Of a stretch of 25,792 nt of DNA, positions 1 through 8,355 are shown piece after piece. Under the pieces are notes generated by a model. The model did not search any database and was not told the DNA's origin. It saw only the letters and a program-made list of their open reading frames with translations. A program made the position numbers and the translations under genes. This DNA comes from an uncultured Porphyromonadaceae bacterium. GTDB lineage: Bacteria; Bacteroidota; Bacteroidia; Bacteroidales; Muribaculaceae. Within the stretch, counting starts at the first letter, position 1; each line of letters starts with the position of its first letter. The stretch spans positions 1-25,792 of the forward strand of contig CABTZK010000027.1 in NCBI GenBank assembly GCA_902489275.1. Direction: 5' to 3'.

Positions 1-69
1 TTAGCTCAGCTGGTTCAGAGTACTTGAATGACATTCAAGGGGTCGACGGTTCAAACCCGCCAACGCCCA
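1..69 (+). tRNA. tRNA-Val(GAC), 5' end outside the window
   Basis: The 3' nine-tenths of a tRNA lies at the window edge. The D arm (GCTC at 4-7) is followed by an anticodon stem CTTGA/TCAAG (23-27 and 35-39) closing a seven-base loop with anticodon GAC at 30-32, which reads valine GUC/GUU codons. The T arm at 45-61 carries the TTCAAAC loop, and the acceptor strand AACGCCC ends at 68 with discriminator A at 69. The following bases are CAG, so the CCA tail is not encoded. The first six acceptor bases precede the window. The T stem contains one A-C mismatch (46 against 60). Identity as valine rests on the anticodon only. Confidence 0.9.
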
Positions 70-70
70 C

Positions 71-101
71 AGTCACGGAGCAATCACTCCGTGACTTTTT
101 T
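71..101 (+). terminator. Intrinsic terminator of the tRNA transcript
   Basis: A perfect 10-bp stem (71-80 with 87-96, AGTCACGGAG/CTCCGTGACT) around the loop CAATCA is followed by six T residues. It starts two bases after the tRNA discriminator base, so it ends the tRNA transcript. Confidence 0.9.
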
Positions 102-225
102 ATATCGCGACACTGGCACGTGTACCAGCCAAAAGAGATTCCAAGGCACTTGTGGATGTTGTCTCGCTTGGGCATTTTGCCGATTTTGAAAGCCCAAAAA
201 GCGTGCGCAATTGGGGATTTTTTCC

Positions 226-233
226 TATTTTTG
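226..233 (+). promoter_or_regulatory. Candidate -7 element before the small lipoprotein gene
   Basis: TATTTTTG matches the Bacteroidota -7 consensus TAnnTTTG and would place transcription start about 17 bases before the ATG at 254. No TTTG is found at the expected 19-21 base spacing upstream, so this is a half-match only. Confidence 0.3.
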
Positions 234-253
234 CTGAAAAATTTGGCTCAAAG

Positions 254-625
254 ATGAAAAAGTTTCTATATGTGGTAGGGTTAGCCCTCATTCTGACCAG
301 TTGCAACAGCAAGGAGGGGAAAGGGCATGAAGACGCTGGCAGCAAGGAACGTTCGGAACTATCAGAATACGAGCAAAAAGAGACTGCTGGCTCAACGGTG
401 GAATTTGTGCAGCAACTGAAAAATGACGGTGCCCTTGAGGCGACCGTGGATGACGATGGCTATGTGGTCTACACCGTGGACTCGCACATTGACCAAATCC
501 GCGACGGCGACGGGAAACAGCTGGCAGAGCACATCGTGGCAAAAGCCAAGGCACAAGGCCTCGAAATCACGGGGTGCAAAGTCTATGACCAAGCCACTGG
601 CAACGAGCTGGCGACCGCAAAATGA
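254..625 (+). CDS. Small lipoprotein of unknown function
   Basis: Predicted protein of 123 residues. The N-terminus has a two-lysine start, a hydrophobic stretch and a lipobox LTSC with Cys17, so it should be exported and lipidated. Asn at +2 gives no clear sorting prediction. An acidic, Glu/Ser/Lys-rich linker (about 19-45) precedes a small domain of about 75 residues with an Asp-rich turn (DDDGYVVY near 64). I do not recognise the family. The ATG at 254 is chosen over an upstream in-frame ATG at 152 because only the shorter form starts with a signal peptide and because a candidate -7 element lies at 226-233. The gene stands alone between the tRNA and the convergent rlmH gene, 45 bp away. 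Confidence 0.75.
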   Translation: MKKFLYVVGLALILTSCNSKEGKGHEDAGSKERSELSEYEQKETAGSTVEFVQQLKNDGALEATVDDDGYVVYTVDSHIDQIRDGDGKQLAEHIVAKAKAQGLEITGCKVYDQATGNELATAK

Positions 626-670
626 AGCCACCGGCCCCACCCGTGCGCCCCACAAGGCCAACAGCGCGCA

Positions 671-1144
671 TCACTCGTGATGATAGGGCTCATGGTTGAG
701 AATGGTGAAAGCCCGGTAAAGTTGCTCGGTGAAGATGAGCCGTATCATCTCGTGCGAGAACGTCATCTTTGAAAATGAGATTTTGTCGTTGGCACGAGCA
801 TAAACCTCGGGCGAGAAGCCATAGGGCCCGCCCACGACAAACACGACTCTCCGGGTCCCGCTCGATAGGCGCTTCTGAACATAGGCGGCAAACTCCATAG
901 AGGTGCGTTCACGCCCGTGCTCATCGAGCAGAACCACAAAATCGCTCCTGTCGAACAGGGCGAGGATGCGCTTGCCCTCACTCGCCCTCTGCTGGCTATC
1001 GGTGAGGTGTCTTGTGTTCCTGGCATCTTCCACATAGCGGATTTCAAAAGGCACATAGTGACTTAGCCGCCGCTCGTAGTCCTCAATCCCTTGCTTGAGA
1101 TAGCCCGCCACCGTCTTGCCGACTACAGCCAACGTGATTTTCAT
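671..1144 (-). CDS. rlmH: 23S rRNA (pseudouridine1915-N3)-methyltransferase RlmH
   Basis: The protein has 157 residues, the usual length for this SPOUT-class methyltransferase, which uses S-adenosylmethionine to methylate pseudouridine 1915 in helix 69 of 23S rRNA in assembled 70S ribosomes. The family signature is intact: LDE at 73-75, the knot motif GGPYG at 105-109, and the C-terminal stretch with SFSKMTFSHEM near 123-133 ending in ILNHEPYHHE. The start ATG (1144-1142) overlaps the TGA of the upstream HAD phosphatase gene as ATGA, so translation is probably coupled and the two genes share a transcript. It converges with the lipoprotein gene, and I see no clear hairpin terminator in the 45-bp gap. 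Confidence 0.97.
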   Translation of the reverse strand: MKITLAVVGKTVAGYLKQGIEDYERRLSHYVPFEIRYVEDARNTRHLTDSQQRASEGKRILALFDRSDFVVLLDEHGRERTSMEFAAYVQKRLSSGTRRVVFVVGGPYGFSPEVYARANDKISFSKMTFSHEMIRLIFTEQLYRAFTILNHEPYHHE

Positions 1145-1779
1145 ATCGAAAGCATCTTTTCAATAGAGAACCCCTCAAAACTGTCGATGACGAGATGCGA
1201 GTTCTCCGTGATCATTTCTCGGGGATTGGTCGTCGCCAGGCCGATGACCTTAGCGCCCGACGCATGGCCGGCGGCGATGCCGTTGAGCGAGTCCTCAAAC
1301 ACGTAGCAATCCCGAATGTCCTTGTTGAGCAATTGAGCGCCCAGCAAGAAACATTCTGGATCGGGCTTGGCGCGCTCCACCATTTCGCCCACGATCACAT
1401 GCTCGAAATGGGCCTTGAACTCAGGATGCTGCTTGTAGACCGCCTCCATCTTGAACCTATCGCTACTGGTGACAATACACATCGGGATAGCCGCCTCACG
1501 CAGCTGCCGCACCCACTCCATGGCATGCGGGAAATAGCGATAGGGCATCACGGGCTGGAAATCTTGCAGGATGCGGGTAATTTCCGCTCGGTTTTCGGGG
1601 CGAAAGTACCCCTCCAGAATCTCTTTGAGGTTTTTCCCCTTAATCACGTCGCTGAAATGGCTCACACCCGTTGGGAACCTGCTATCAATCCCGCTCCAAA
1701 ATTCACCATAGATGGTCTCGGTGTCAAGCAACACGCCATCGAGGTCAAAAAGTACGCCAATCTTGCTGATGTCGGTCAT
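1141..1779 (-). CDS. HAD-superfamily phosphatase, beta-phosphoglucomutase-like
   Basis: Predicted protein of 212 residues with all four HAD motifs: motif I DLDGVLLDT at 12-20 (nucleophile Asp12, acid/base Asp14), motif II TSS at 104-106, motif III lysine 138 in AKPDP, and motif IV FEDS at 161-164. The helical cap inserted after motif I (about 20-85) is of the C1 type, as in beta-phosphoglucomutase and small sugar-phosphate phosphatases; the substrate cannot be read from sequence. The start is the ATG at 1779 (MTDISK), because the open frame further upstream only runs antisense to the neighbouring dehydrogenase. A minus-strand -7 element (1809-1816) lies about 30 bases upstream. The last bases overlap the rlmH start. 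Confidence 0.9.
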   Translation of the reverse strand: MTDISKIGVLFDLDGVLLDTETIYGEFWSGIDSRFPTGVSHFSDVIKGKNLKEILEGYFRPENRAEITRILQDFQPVMPYRYFPHAMEWVRQLREAAIPMCIVTSSDRFKMEAVYKQHPEFKAHFEHVIVGEMVERAKPDPECFLLGAQLLNKDIRDCYVFEDSLNGIAAGHASGAKVIGLATTNPREMITENSHLVIDSFEGFSIEKMLSI

Positions 1780-1808
1780 TTTATCAAGTTTAGAGTAGTT
1801 TGAAAGGG

Positions 1809-1816
1809 CAAAATTA
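1809..1816 (-). promoter_or_regulatory. Candidate -7 element for the HAD-rlmH transcript
   Basis: On the minus strand this reads TAATTTTG, an exact TAnnTTTG. It would give a leader of roughly 25 bases to the HAD start at 1779. No TTTG is found at ideal spacing, so the assignment rests on the -7 half. Confidence 0.4.
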
Positions 1817-1838
1817 GTGTTTTTCTCGCAATTATGCG

Positions 1839-1846
1839 TACTTTTG
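1839..1846 (+). promoter_or_regulatory. Candidate -7 element for the FAD dehydrogenase gene
   Basis: TACTTTTG followed by CAG is an exact TAnnTTTG match. It lies downstream of the upstream-most ATG (1834) of the dehydrogenase frame, which argues that translation starts later, at 1864. The two opposed -7 elements (1809-1816 minus, 1839-1846 plus) are only 22 bp apart, so the two polymerases would compete for overlapping DNA. Confidence 0.45.
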
Positions 1847-1863
1847 CAGAAAAATACGATTTC

Positions 1864-3423
1864 ATGGTTGAAGAACTCCACATGCGCGTGCCTCCGCGCA
1901 TCGCTTCCAGCGAAGACGAGATTGCCCACTACATCGCTCACGAGCGCCACTTGCCGATGTCTCGCATCCAGGGTGTGCGCGTCATCAAGCGGTCGATTGA
2001 CGCCCGCCAGCGCAACGTGATGATGAGCCTGAAAGTGCGCGTTTACGTCGACGAGCCCATGAAACGCGACCACCTGGTGCCTCCCATCCAGTATCGCCCC
2101 GCCAGCGGCAAGCGGCAAGCCATCGTCGTGGGTGCAGGCCCTGGAGGGCTCTTTGCGGCGCTCAGACTCATCGAGCATGGCATCAAGCCCATCGTGCTGG
2201 AACGGGGTAAAAACGTGACCGACAGGCGGGTGGATGTTGCGCGGATTTCGCGAGAGGGCATTGTTGACCCCAACAGCAATTATTGCTTTGGCGAGGGAGG
2301 AGCGGGAGCCTACAGCGACGGCAAGCTCTACACCCGAAGCAAGAAGCGCGGCAGCGTGGAGCGCATCTTGGGTATCTTCGTCCAGCACGGCGCCAGCGAG
2401 GACATCCTGATTGACGCGCATCCCCACATCGGGAGCGACAAGCTGCCCGGCATCATCGCCAACATGCGAAACTGCATTATCGAGCATGGTGGAGAGGTGC
2501 ACTTTGAAACCCGCGTGAATCGTCTTCTCATTGACAACGGCGAGGCAAAAGGCGTGGCCTGCGATAGCGGCGAGCAATTCTCGGGTCCCGTGATCCTGGC
2601 AACGGGTCACTCGGCTCGCGACGTGTACGAGATGCTACACCGCCAGGCCGTGAAATTAGAGTGTAAGGGAATCGCTGTGGGCGTGCGCCTTGAGCATCCC
2701 CAGCACCTGATTGACGAAATTCAATACCACAGCAAAAGCGGCCGTGGCCCATGGCTGCCAGCGGCGGAATACCGTTTTGTGACCCAAGTCGACGGCCGTG
2801 GCGTGTACAGTTTTTGCATGTGCCCAGGCGGTGTGATTGTTCCAGCAGCCAGCGCGCCAGGCCAGCTGGTGGTCAATGGCATGTCGCCCAGCAACCGCGG
2901 GACCTACTGGGCCAACGCGGGCATGGTCGTGGAAGTGCGTCCTGAAGACCTGCCAGAGCAGTACCTGAAATCTAACGAGCTGGCCATGATGCGCTTTCAA
3001 GAAGCCCTTGAGCGGCGCTGCTATGCCGAGGCAGGAAACAGCCAAGTGGCTGGCGCACAGCGCATGAAAGACTTCGTGGAAGGAAAGGCCTCAAAGCTGA
3101 TTCCCCCCTCTTCATTCCCTGCTGGACTTCAACCCACCCGGCTCGACCAGTGGCTGCCAGCTTTCGTCAGCACCCGCCTGCGCAAAGGGCTTCAAACCTT
3201 TGGACGCGCGGCAAAAGGTTTCCTGACCAACCAGGCTATCGTGATTGGCGTTGAGACCCGCACCTCGTCGCCCGTGCGCATCCCCCGACATGAGGAAACG
3301 CTGTCGCACATCGAGGTAAAAGGCCTTTACCCCTGTGGCGAGGGCGCTGGCTATGCGGGTGGCATCGTCTCAAGCGCAATCGACGGCGAGCGCTGTGCCG
3401 ACAGCCTGGCGGATTTTAGGTAA
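1864..3423 (+). CDS. FAD-dependent dehydrogenase (COG2509-type, uncharacterised)
   Basis: Predicted protein of 519 residues from the ATG at 1864. The N-terminal ~75 residues form the small alpha/beta domain that precedes the flavin domain in this family. The dinucleotide-binding motif GAGPGG at 90-95 lies in a classical Rossmann start and is followed by a Glu-Arg-Gly (LERG) at the end of the second strand, expected to bind the FAD ribose. A glycine-rich segment with FGEGGAGAYSDGKL lies about 50 residues later. The C-terminus carries a second FAD-contacting stretch (GVETRTSSPVRIPR and PCGEGAGYAGG). Members of this family are soluble flavoproteins of unknown substrate. An in-frame ATG at 1834 exists but precedes the candidate -7 element, so I consider it too early. 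Confidence 0.88.
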   Translation: MVEELHMRVPPRIASSEDEIAHYIAHERHLPMSRIQGVRVIKRSIDARQRNVMMSLKVRVYVDEPMKRDHLVPPIQYRPASGKRQAIVVGAGPGGLFAALRLIEHGIKPIVLERGKNVTDRRVDVARISREGIVDPNSNYCFGEGGAGAYSDGKLYTRSKKRGSVERILGIFVQHGASEDILIDAHPHIGSDKLPGIIANMRNCIIEHGGEVHFETRVNRLLIDNGEAKGVACDSGEQFSGPVILATGHSARDVYEMLHRQAVKLECKGIAVGVRLEHPQHLIDEIQYHSKSGRGPWLPAAEYRFVTQVDGRGVYSFCMCPGGVIVPAASAPGQLVVNGMSPSNRGTYWANAGMVVEVRPEDLPEQYLKSNELAMMRFQEALERRCYAEAGNSQVAGAQRMKDFVEGKASKLIPPSSFPAGLQPTRLDQWLPAFVSTRLRKGLQTFGRAAKGFLTNQAIVIGVETRTSSPVRIPRHEETLSHIEVKGLYPCGEGAGYAGGIVSSAIDGERCADSLADFR

Positions 3424-3488
3424 AAACCTAAAATAATCGGCAAGGGGAGCGCTTTTTACACTTTTTACGTTCAAGGATTAAAAGATAA

Positions 3489-3530
3489 AGTGAACCCCAA
3501 AAGTTTTTTGTTTAACTTTTGGGGTTCACT
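3489..3530. terminator. Bidirectional terminator between the dehydrogenase gene and groEL
   Basis: A perfect 17-bp stem (3489-3505 with 3514-3530, core GAACCCC/GGGGTTC) encloses a T-rich loop. It is followed by TTTATA on the plus strand and by a T-rich run on the minus strand. It lies between two convergent genes and can serve both. Confidence 0.88.
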
Positions 3531-3550
3531 TTTATATGAGAATCTGCCTG

Positions 3551-3569
3551 CATCGCACCGTGTGCGATG
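3551..3569. other. Hairpin in the groEL 3' untranslated region
   Basis: A perfect 8-bp inverted repeat, CATCGCAC-CGT-GTGCGATG, lies between the groEL stop codon and the bidirectional terminator. It has no T-run, so it is more likely a 3'-end stability structure or an auxiliary terminator hairpin than a terminator by itself. Confidence 0.5.
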
Positions 3570-3587
3570 GGGACGGTGTTCAAATTC

Positions 3588-5213
<1,626 letters not shown>

Positions 5214-5222
5214 AATAAAAAT

Positions 5223-5228
5223 CTCCTT
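5223..5228 (-). promoter_or_regulatory. Strong Shine-Dalgarno sequence of groEL
   Basis: The minus strand reads AAGGAG followed by nine bases and the groEL ATG. This is a textbook match to the anti-Shine-Dalgarno of 16S rRNA. None of the other well-defined starts I inspected in the window (groES, lon, sprA, exbB) shows a comparable match. Confidence 0.75.
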
Positions 5229-5273
5229 AATGAATCAAATAATTAAAATAATATTAAAAAGAGGTGCAACACG

Positions 5274-5549
5274 TTATTGCCCAACAATCGCCAGGATGTC
5301 GGACTGGCGCATCATCAACTGCTTTGCGCCATCGACTTCGATCTCGGTTCCTGCATATTTTCCATAAAGGACACAATCGCCAGGCTTAACGACCATCTCT
5401 TCATCTTTTGTGCCGTTGCCCACGGCAATCACTTTACCCTTCAAGGGTTTCTCTTTTGCACTGTCGGGGATAATAATGCCACCTGCAGTTGTCTCTTCAG
5501 CTTTTGCTGGTTCAATAAGAACACGATCACTTAATGGTTTGATTGTCAT
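5274..5549 (-). CDS. groES: Co-chaperonin GroES (10 kDa)
   Basis: The protein has 91 residues, typical for the lid subunit that caps GroEL as a heptamer. The N-terminus MTIKPLSDRVL is followed by the mobile loop (about 17-34) with GGIII at 23-27, the GroEL-contacting hydrophobic tripeptide region, and PDSAKEKP. The conserved GKYAGTEIEVDG turn and the C-terminal DILAIVG complete the fold. It is the first gene of the groES-groEL operon and diverges from lon across 250 bp. No Shine-Dalgarno precedes the ATG. No CIRCE-type operator is visible upstream, but several other short palindromes are. Confidence 0.99.
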   Translation of the reverse strand: MTIKPLSDRVLIEPAKAEETTAGGIIIPDSAKEKPLKGKVIAVGNGTKDEEMVVKPGDCVLYGKYAGTEIEVDGAKQLMMRQSDILAIVGQ

Positions 5550-5584
5550 AATTATTATGATTTAAAAAACATTTTATATTGCAT

Positions 5585-5592
5585 CAATTCTA
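5585..5592 (-). promoter_or_regulatory. Weak candidate -7 element for groES-groEL
   Basis: The minus strand reads TAGAATTG, seven of eight against TAnnTTTG, and would give a leader of about 30 bases. The inverted repeat at 5593-5606 directly abuts it on the upstream side, where an operator would lie between the -33 and -7 boxes. No good -33 is seen. Confidence 0.22.
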
Positions 5593-5671
5593 CTTGCTAT
5601 CGCAAGCCAGCCTCATCTTTGCACATTTTGTGCCAACACCGTTTGGAGGGGGGCATTACCGACAATTTGTC
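5593..5671. promoter_or_regulatory. Three short inverted repeats in the groES/lon control region
   Basis: Within 79 bp there are CTTGC-TATC-GCAAG (5593-5606), GCACA-TTT-TGTGC (5621-5633) and GACAA-T-TTGTC (5661-5671). Each has perfect 5-bp arms. They do not resemble each other closely and none resembles CIRCE. They could be protein-binding sites controlling the chaperonin operon, lon, or both, or they could be chance. Confidence 0.35.
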
Positions 5672-5799
5672 ACCCCACGGGCAGCCAAGCGCTCTGTCGT
5701 GCCAGGGCTTATCAGGATTTCCCCGAGATGTGCAATTTTGGCATTGAATTTGTAAAAAGTGGGTATTGTCTCTTTTTTAACCAGACATTTCTTTTGATT

Positions 5800-8268
5800 A
5801 TGATAGACTTTTTCAACGATAACGATGGCGAGACTGCCGATGGCGTGGCAGCACACGTGATGCCCATCTTCACAGAGATTACTGCCGGCAAAAGCGATGA
5901 CCCCGCTGAGCAAGACAACTATAGAGACGGCGTGGCTATCCTGCCCATGCGCAACACCGTGCTGTTTCCGGGCATGACCTTGCCCATTGCCGTGAGTCGC
6001 AAGAAATCGATGCAGCTCATTAGTGAGGTGCACAAGCAATCGCGGCCTCTTGGGGTCCTATGCCAAATTGACAGTAAGACTGAGGATCCAACGGAGAACG
6101 ACCTGTACCACGTGGGCACACTTGCCAACATTGTTAAAATTCTGGAGCTTCCCGATGGGTCGACCAACGTCATCCTCCACGGCCGCTCCTCGTTCACACT
6201 CGACAGCATCCTCACATCAAGCCCCTATCTACAGGGGGAAATCACCTTGTTAGAAGACCGCCTCCCACGCAAGAACGACAAGGAATACACTATCCTCATC
6301 TCCTCGATCAAGGAAATCACCTTCCAAATGCTTGAGAACATGGGGGACGGTTCCCGCGAGCTGTCATTTGCCATCAAGAATATCGAAGACCCGCTATACT
6401 TGATTAATTTCCTGGCCAGCAACATGCCCTTTGAGCCCCAGCAGAAGCAAATGATGCTGGAAGAGCAAAATGTGAAGAAACGCGCATCGATGCTCTTCAC
6501 CCTGCTCAGCAAGGAGGCGCAACTTGTGGAGCTGAAAGCCAGCATCACCTCGCGCACGCGCGAAGACCTCTCGCAGCAGCAACGCGAGCACTTCTTGCAG
6601 CAGCAAATACGCACGATTCAGCAAGAGCTCGGCAATGGGGAAGATGACATCGAAGAATTCAAAGAGCGCTCCAAGGCGAAGAAATGGAACGAGAACGTTC
6701 AACGGCAATTTGACAAGGAAATCAAGAAATTAGAGAGACTCAACTCCCAATCGCCAGACTACTCGGTTCAATACAACTATCTTGACACGCTCCTCAACTT
6801 GCCGTGGGACACCTACTCCAAAGATAATTTCAATCTCAAGAAAGTGGAGCGCAAACTCAACCTTGACCACTACGGGCTGGAGAATGTGAAAGACCGCATC
6901 CTTGAGCACTTGTCGGTGCTCAAGTTGCGTGGCGACTTGAAAGCGCCCATCATCTGCCTCTATGGTCCTCCAGGCGTGGGCAAGACCTCCTTAGGCCGGT
7001 CGGTAGCCGAGGCCCTCAACCGGAAATATGCCCGCATCTCGCTGGGTGGCCTGCACGACGAGGCCGAGATTCGCGGCCACCGGCGCACATACATCGGGGC
7101 AATGCCCGGGCGCATTATCGAGGCCATGGCCAAGTGCGAGAGCAGCAATCCCGTCATTGTGTTAGACGAAATCGACAAAGTGGGGCAAGATTTCAAGGGC
7201 GACCCCTCGTCGGCCCTGCTTGAGGTACTTGACCCCGAGCAAAACAGCCACTTCCACGACAACTACATCGACATTGACTACGACTTGTCGAAAGTGCTCT
7301 TTATCGCGACTGCCAACTCACTTCAAACGATTTCCCAGCCCTTGCTTGACCGCATGGAACTGATAGAAATCAACGGCTACATCGCCGAAGAGAAAATCGA
7401 GATTGCCAAGCGACATCTTGTACCCAAACAACTTGAGGAAAATGGTTTTGACAAGCGTGAAATCACATTCTCCAAAGCCACGCTCATGAAAATCATCGAA
7501 TCCTACACTCGTGAAAGTGGAGTGCGAGAGCTTGAGAAGAAAATCGGGAAAGTGCTGCGCAAAGTGGCGCGGATGAAAGCATTGGGCGACCTCACCTACC
7601 CTACTGTCATCACCGACCAATTAGTTCAAAAATACTTGGGGCCAGAGGAATTTCACAGCGACAACTACGAGGGCAACGATTTTGCAGGCGTGGTGACCGG
7701 CTTAGCCTGGACGGCAGCGGGAGGTGAAATCCTCTTCATTGAGTCCTCCCTTTCCCGGGCCGGGAAAGGCGGCGACAAATTGACCTTAACGGGCAACTTG
7801 GGCGATGTGATGAAAGAGTCGGCCGTTATTGCCTTGCAGTATCTCAAGGCTCACAGCCAGCTGTTTGGCATCGACTACCGGCTATTTGAGAGATACAACA
7901 TCCACATCCATGTTCCAGAGGGCGCCATTCCCAAAGACGGCCCGTCGGCCGGCGTGACCATGGTCACTTCCTTGGCATCGTCGTTCAGCCAGCGCAAAGT
8001 GCGCGACCACCTTGCCATGACCGGCGAAATCACGCTGCGGGGCAAAGTACTCCCAGTGGGAGGAATCAAGGAGAAGATTCTGGCCGCGAAACGCGCCGGC
8101 ATCAAGGACATCATCTTGTGTCAAGAGAACAAGAAAGACATCGATAACATCAAGGACATCTATTTGAAAGGTCTTACTTTCCACTACGTCAACACGATTA
8201 AGGAGGTCATTGACTTCGCGCTACTGCCCGAGAAAGTGAAAGACGCTTTAGATTTCACGATAGAGTAG
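5800..8268 (+). CDS. lon: ATP-dependent protease Lon
   Basis: Predicted protein of 822 residues from the ATG at 5800. It has the LonA layout: an N-terminal substrate-recognition domain beginning at AILPMRNTVLFPG (about 48-60), a long coiled helical region rich in Gln/Glu, an AAA+ module with Walker A GPPGVGKT at 389-396 and Walker B VIVLDEIDK, and a C-terminal protease domain. The catalytic dyad is present: Ser716 in PKDGPSAG and Lys759 in GGIKEK, 43 residues apart as in E. coli Lon (679 and 722). About 45 acidic residues precede the N-domain. An in-frame ATG at 5728 would add 24 unrelated hydrophobic residues and is not favoured. The gene diverges from groES, another quality-control operon. 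Confidence 0.97.
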   Translation: MIDFFNDNDGETADGVAAHVMPIFTEITAGKSDDPAEQDNYRDGVAILPMRNTVLFPGMTLPIAVSRKKSMQLISEVHKQSRPLGVLCQIDSKTEDPTENDLYHVGTLANIVKILELPDGSTNVILHGRSSFTLDSILTSSPYLQGEITLLEDRLPRKNDKEYTILISSIKEITFQMLENMGDGSRELSFAIKNIEDPLYLINFLASNMPFEPQQKQMMLEEQNVKKRASMLFTLLSKEAQLVELKASITSRTREDLSQQQREHFLQQQIRTIQQELGNGEDDIEEFKERSKAKKWNENVQRQFDKEIKKLERLNSQSPDYSVQYNYLDTLLNLPWDTYSKDNFNLKKVERKLNLDHYGLENVKDRILEHLSVLKLRGDLKAPIICLYGPPGVGKTSLGRSVAEALNRKYARISLGGLHDEAEIRGHRRTYIGAMPGRIIEAMAKCESSNPVIVLDEIDKVGQDFKGDPSSALLEVLDPEQNSHFHDNYIDIDYDLSKVLFIATANSLQTISQPLLDRMELIEINGYIAEEKIEIAKRHLVPKQLEENGFDKREITFSKATLMKIIESYTRESGVRELEKKIGKVLRKVARMKALGDLTYPTVITDQLVQKYLGPEEFHSDNYEGNDFAGVVTGLAWTAAGGEILFIESSLSRAGKGGDKLTLTGNLGDVMKESAVIALQYLKAHSQLFGIDYRLFERYNIHIHVPEGAIPKDGPSAGVTMVTSLASSFSQRKVRDHLAMTGEITLRGKVLPVGGIKEKILAAKRAGIKDIILCQENKKDIDNIKDIYLKGLTFHYVNTIKEVIDFALLPEKVKDALDFTIE

Positions 8269-8288
8269 ACTTGCCGATTTCCCGCAAA

Positions 8289-8329
8289 GCAAGCGCCCGA
8301 GTTCCCTGAAAGAGGACTCGGGCGCTTGC
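8289..8329. terminator. GC-rich hairpin between lon and sprA
   Basis: A perfect 14-bp stem (8289-8302 with 8316-8329, core GCGCCCGAGT/ACTCGGGCGC) lies between the convergent ends of lon and sprA, 20 bp after the lon stop. It lacks a real T-run on either strand, so it may be a hairpin that protects both 3' ends or works with Rho. Confidence 0.5.
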
Positions 8330-8355
8330 CGCATGAGCCATGCAAAGACGGGGGG

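Noticed and set aside
1780..2610. N-terminal extension of the HAD phosphatase to 489 residues
   Set aside because: The extra part is antisense to the FAD dehydrogenase. The HAD fold starts right after the ATG at 1779, and a -7 element lies just upstream of it.
5789..5796. TTCTTTTG as the -7 element of lon
   Set aside because: It matches seven of eight bases but lies only three bases before the lon ATG and has no matching -33.
5550..5799. CIRCE operator for HrcA control of groESL
   Set aside because: No TTAGCACTC-N9-GAGTGCTAA or close variant is present; the palindromes found are different and shorter.
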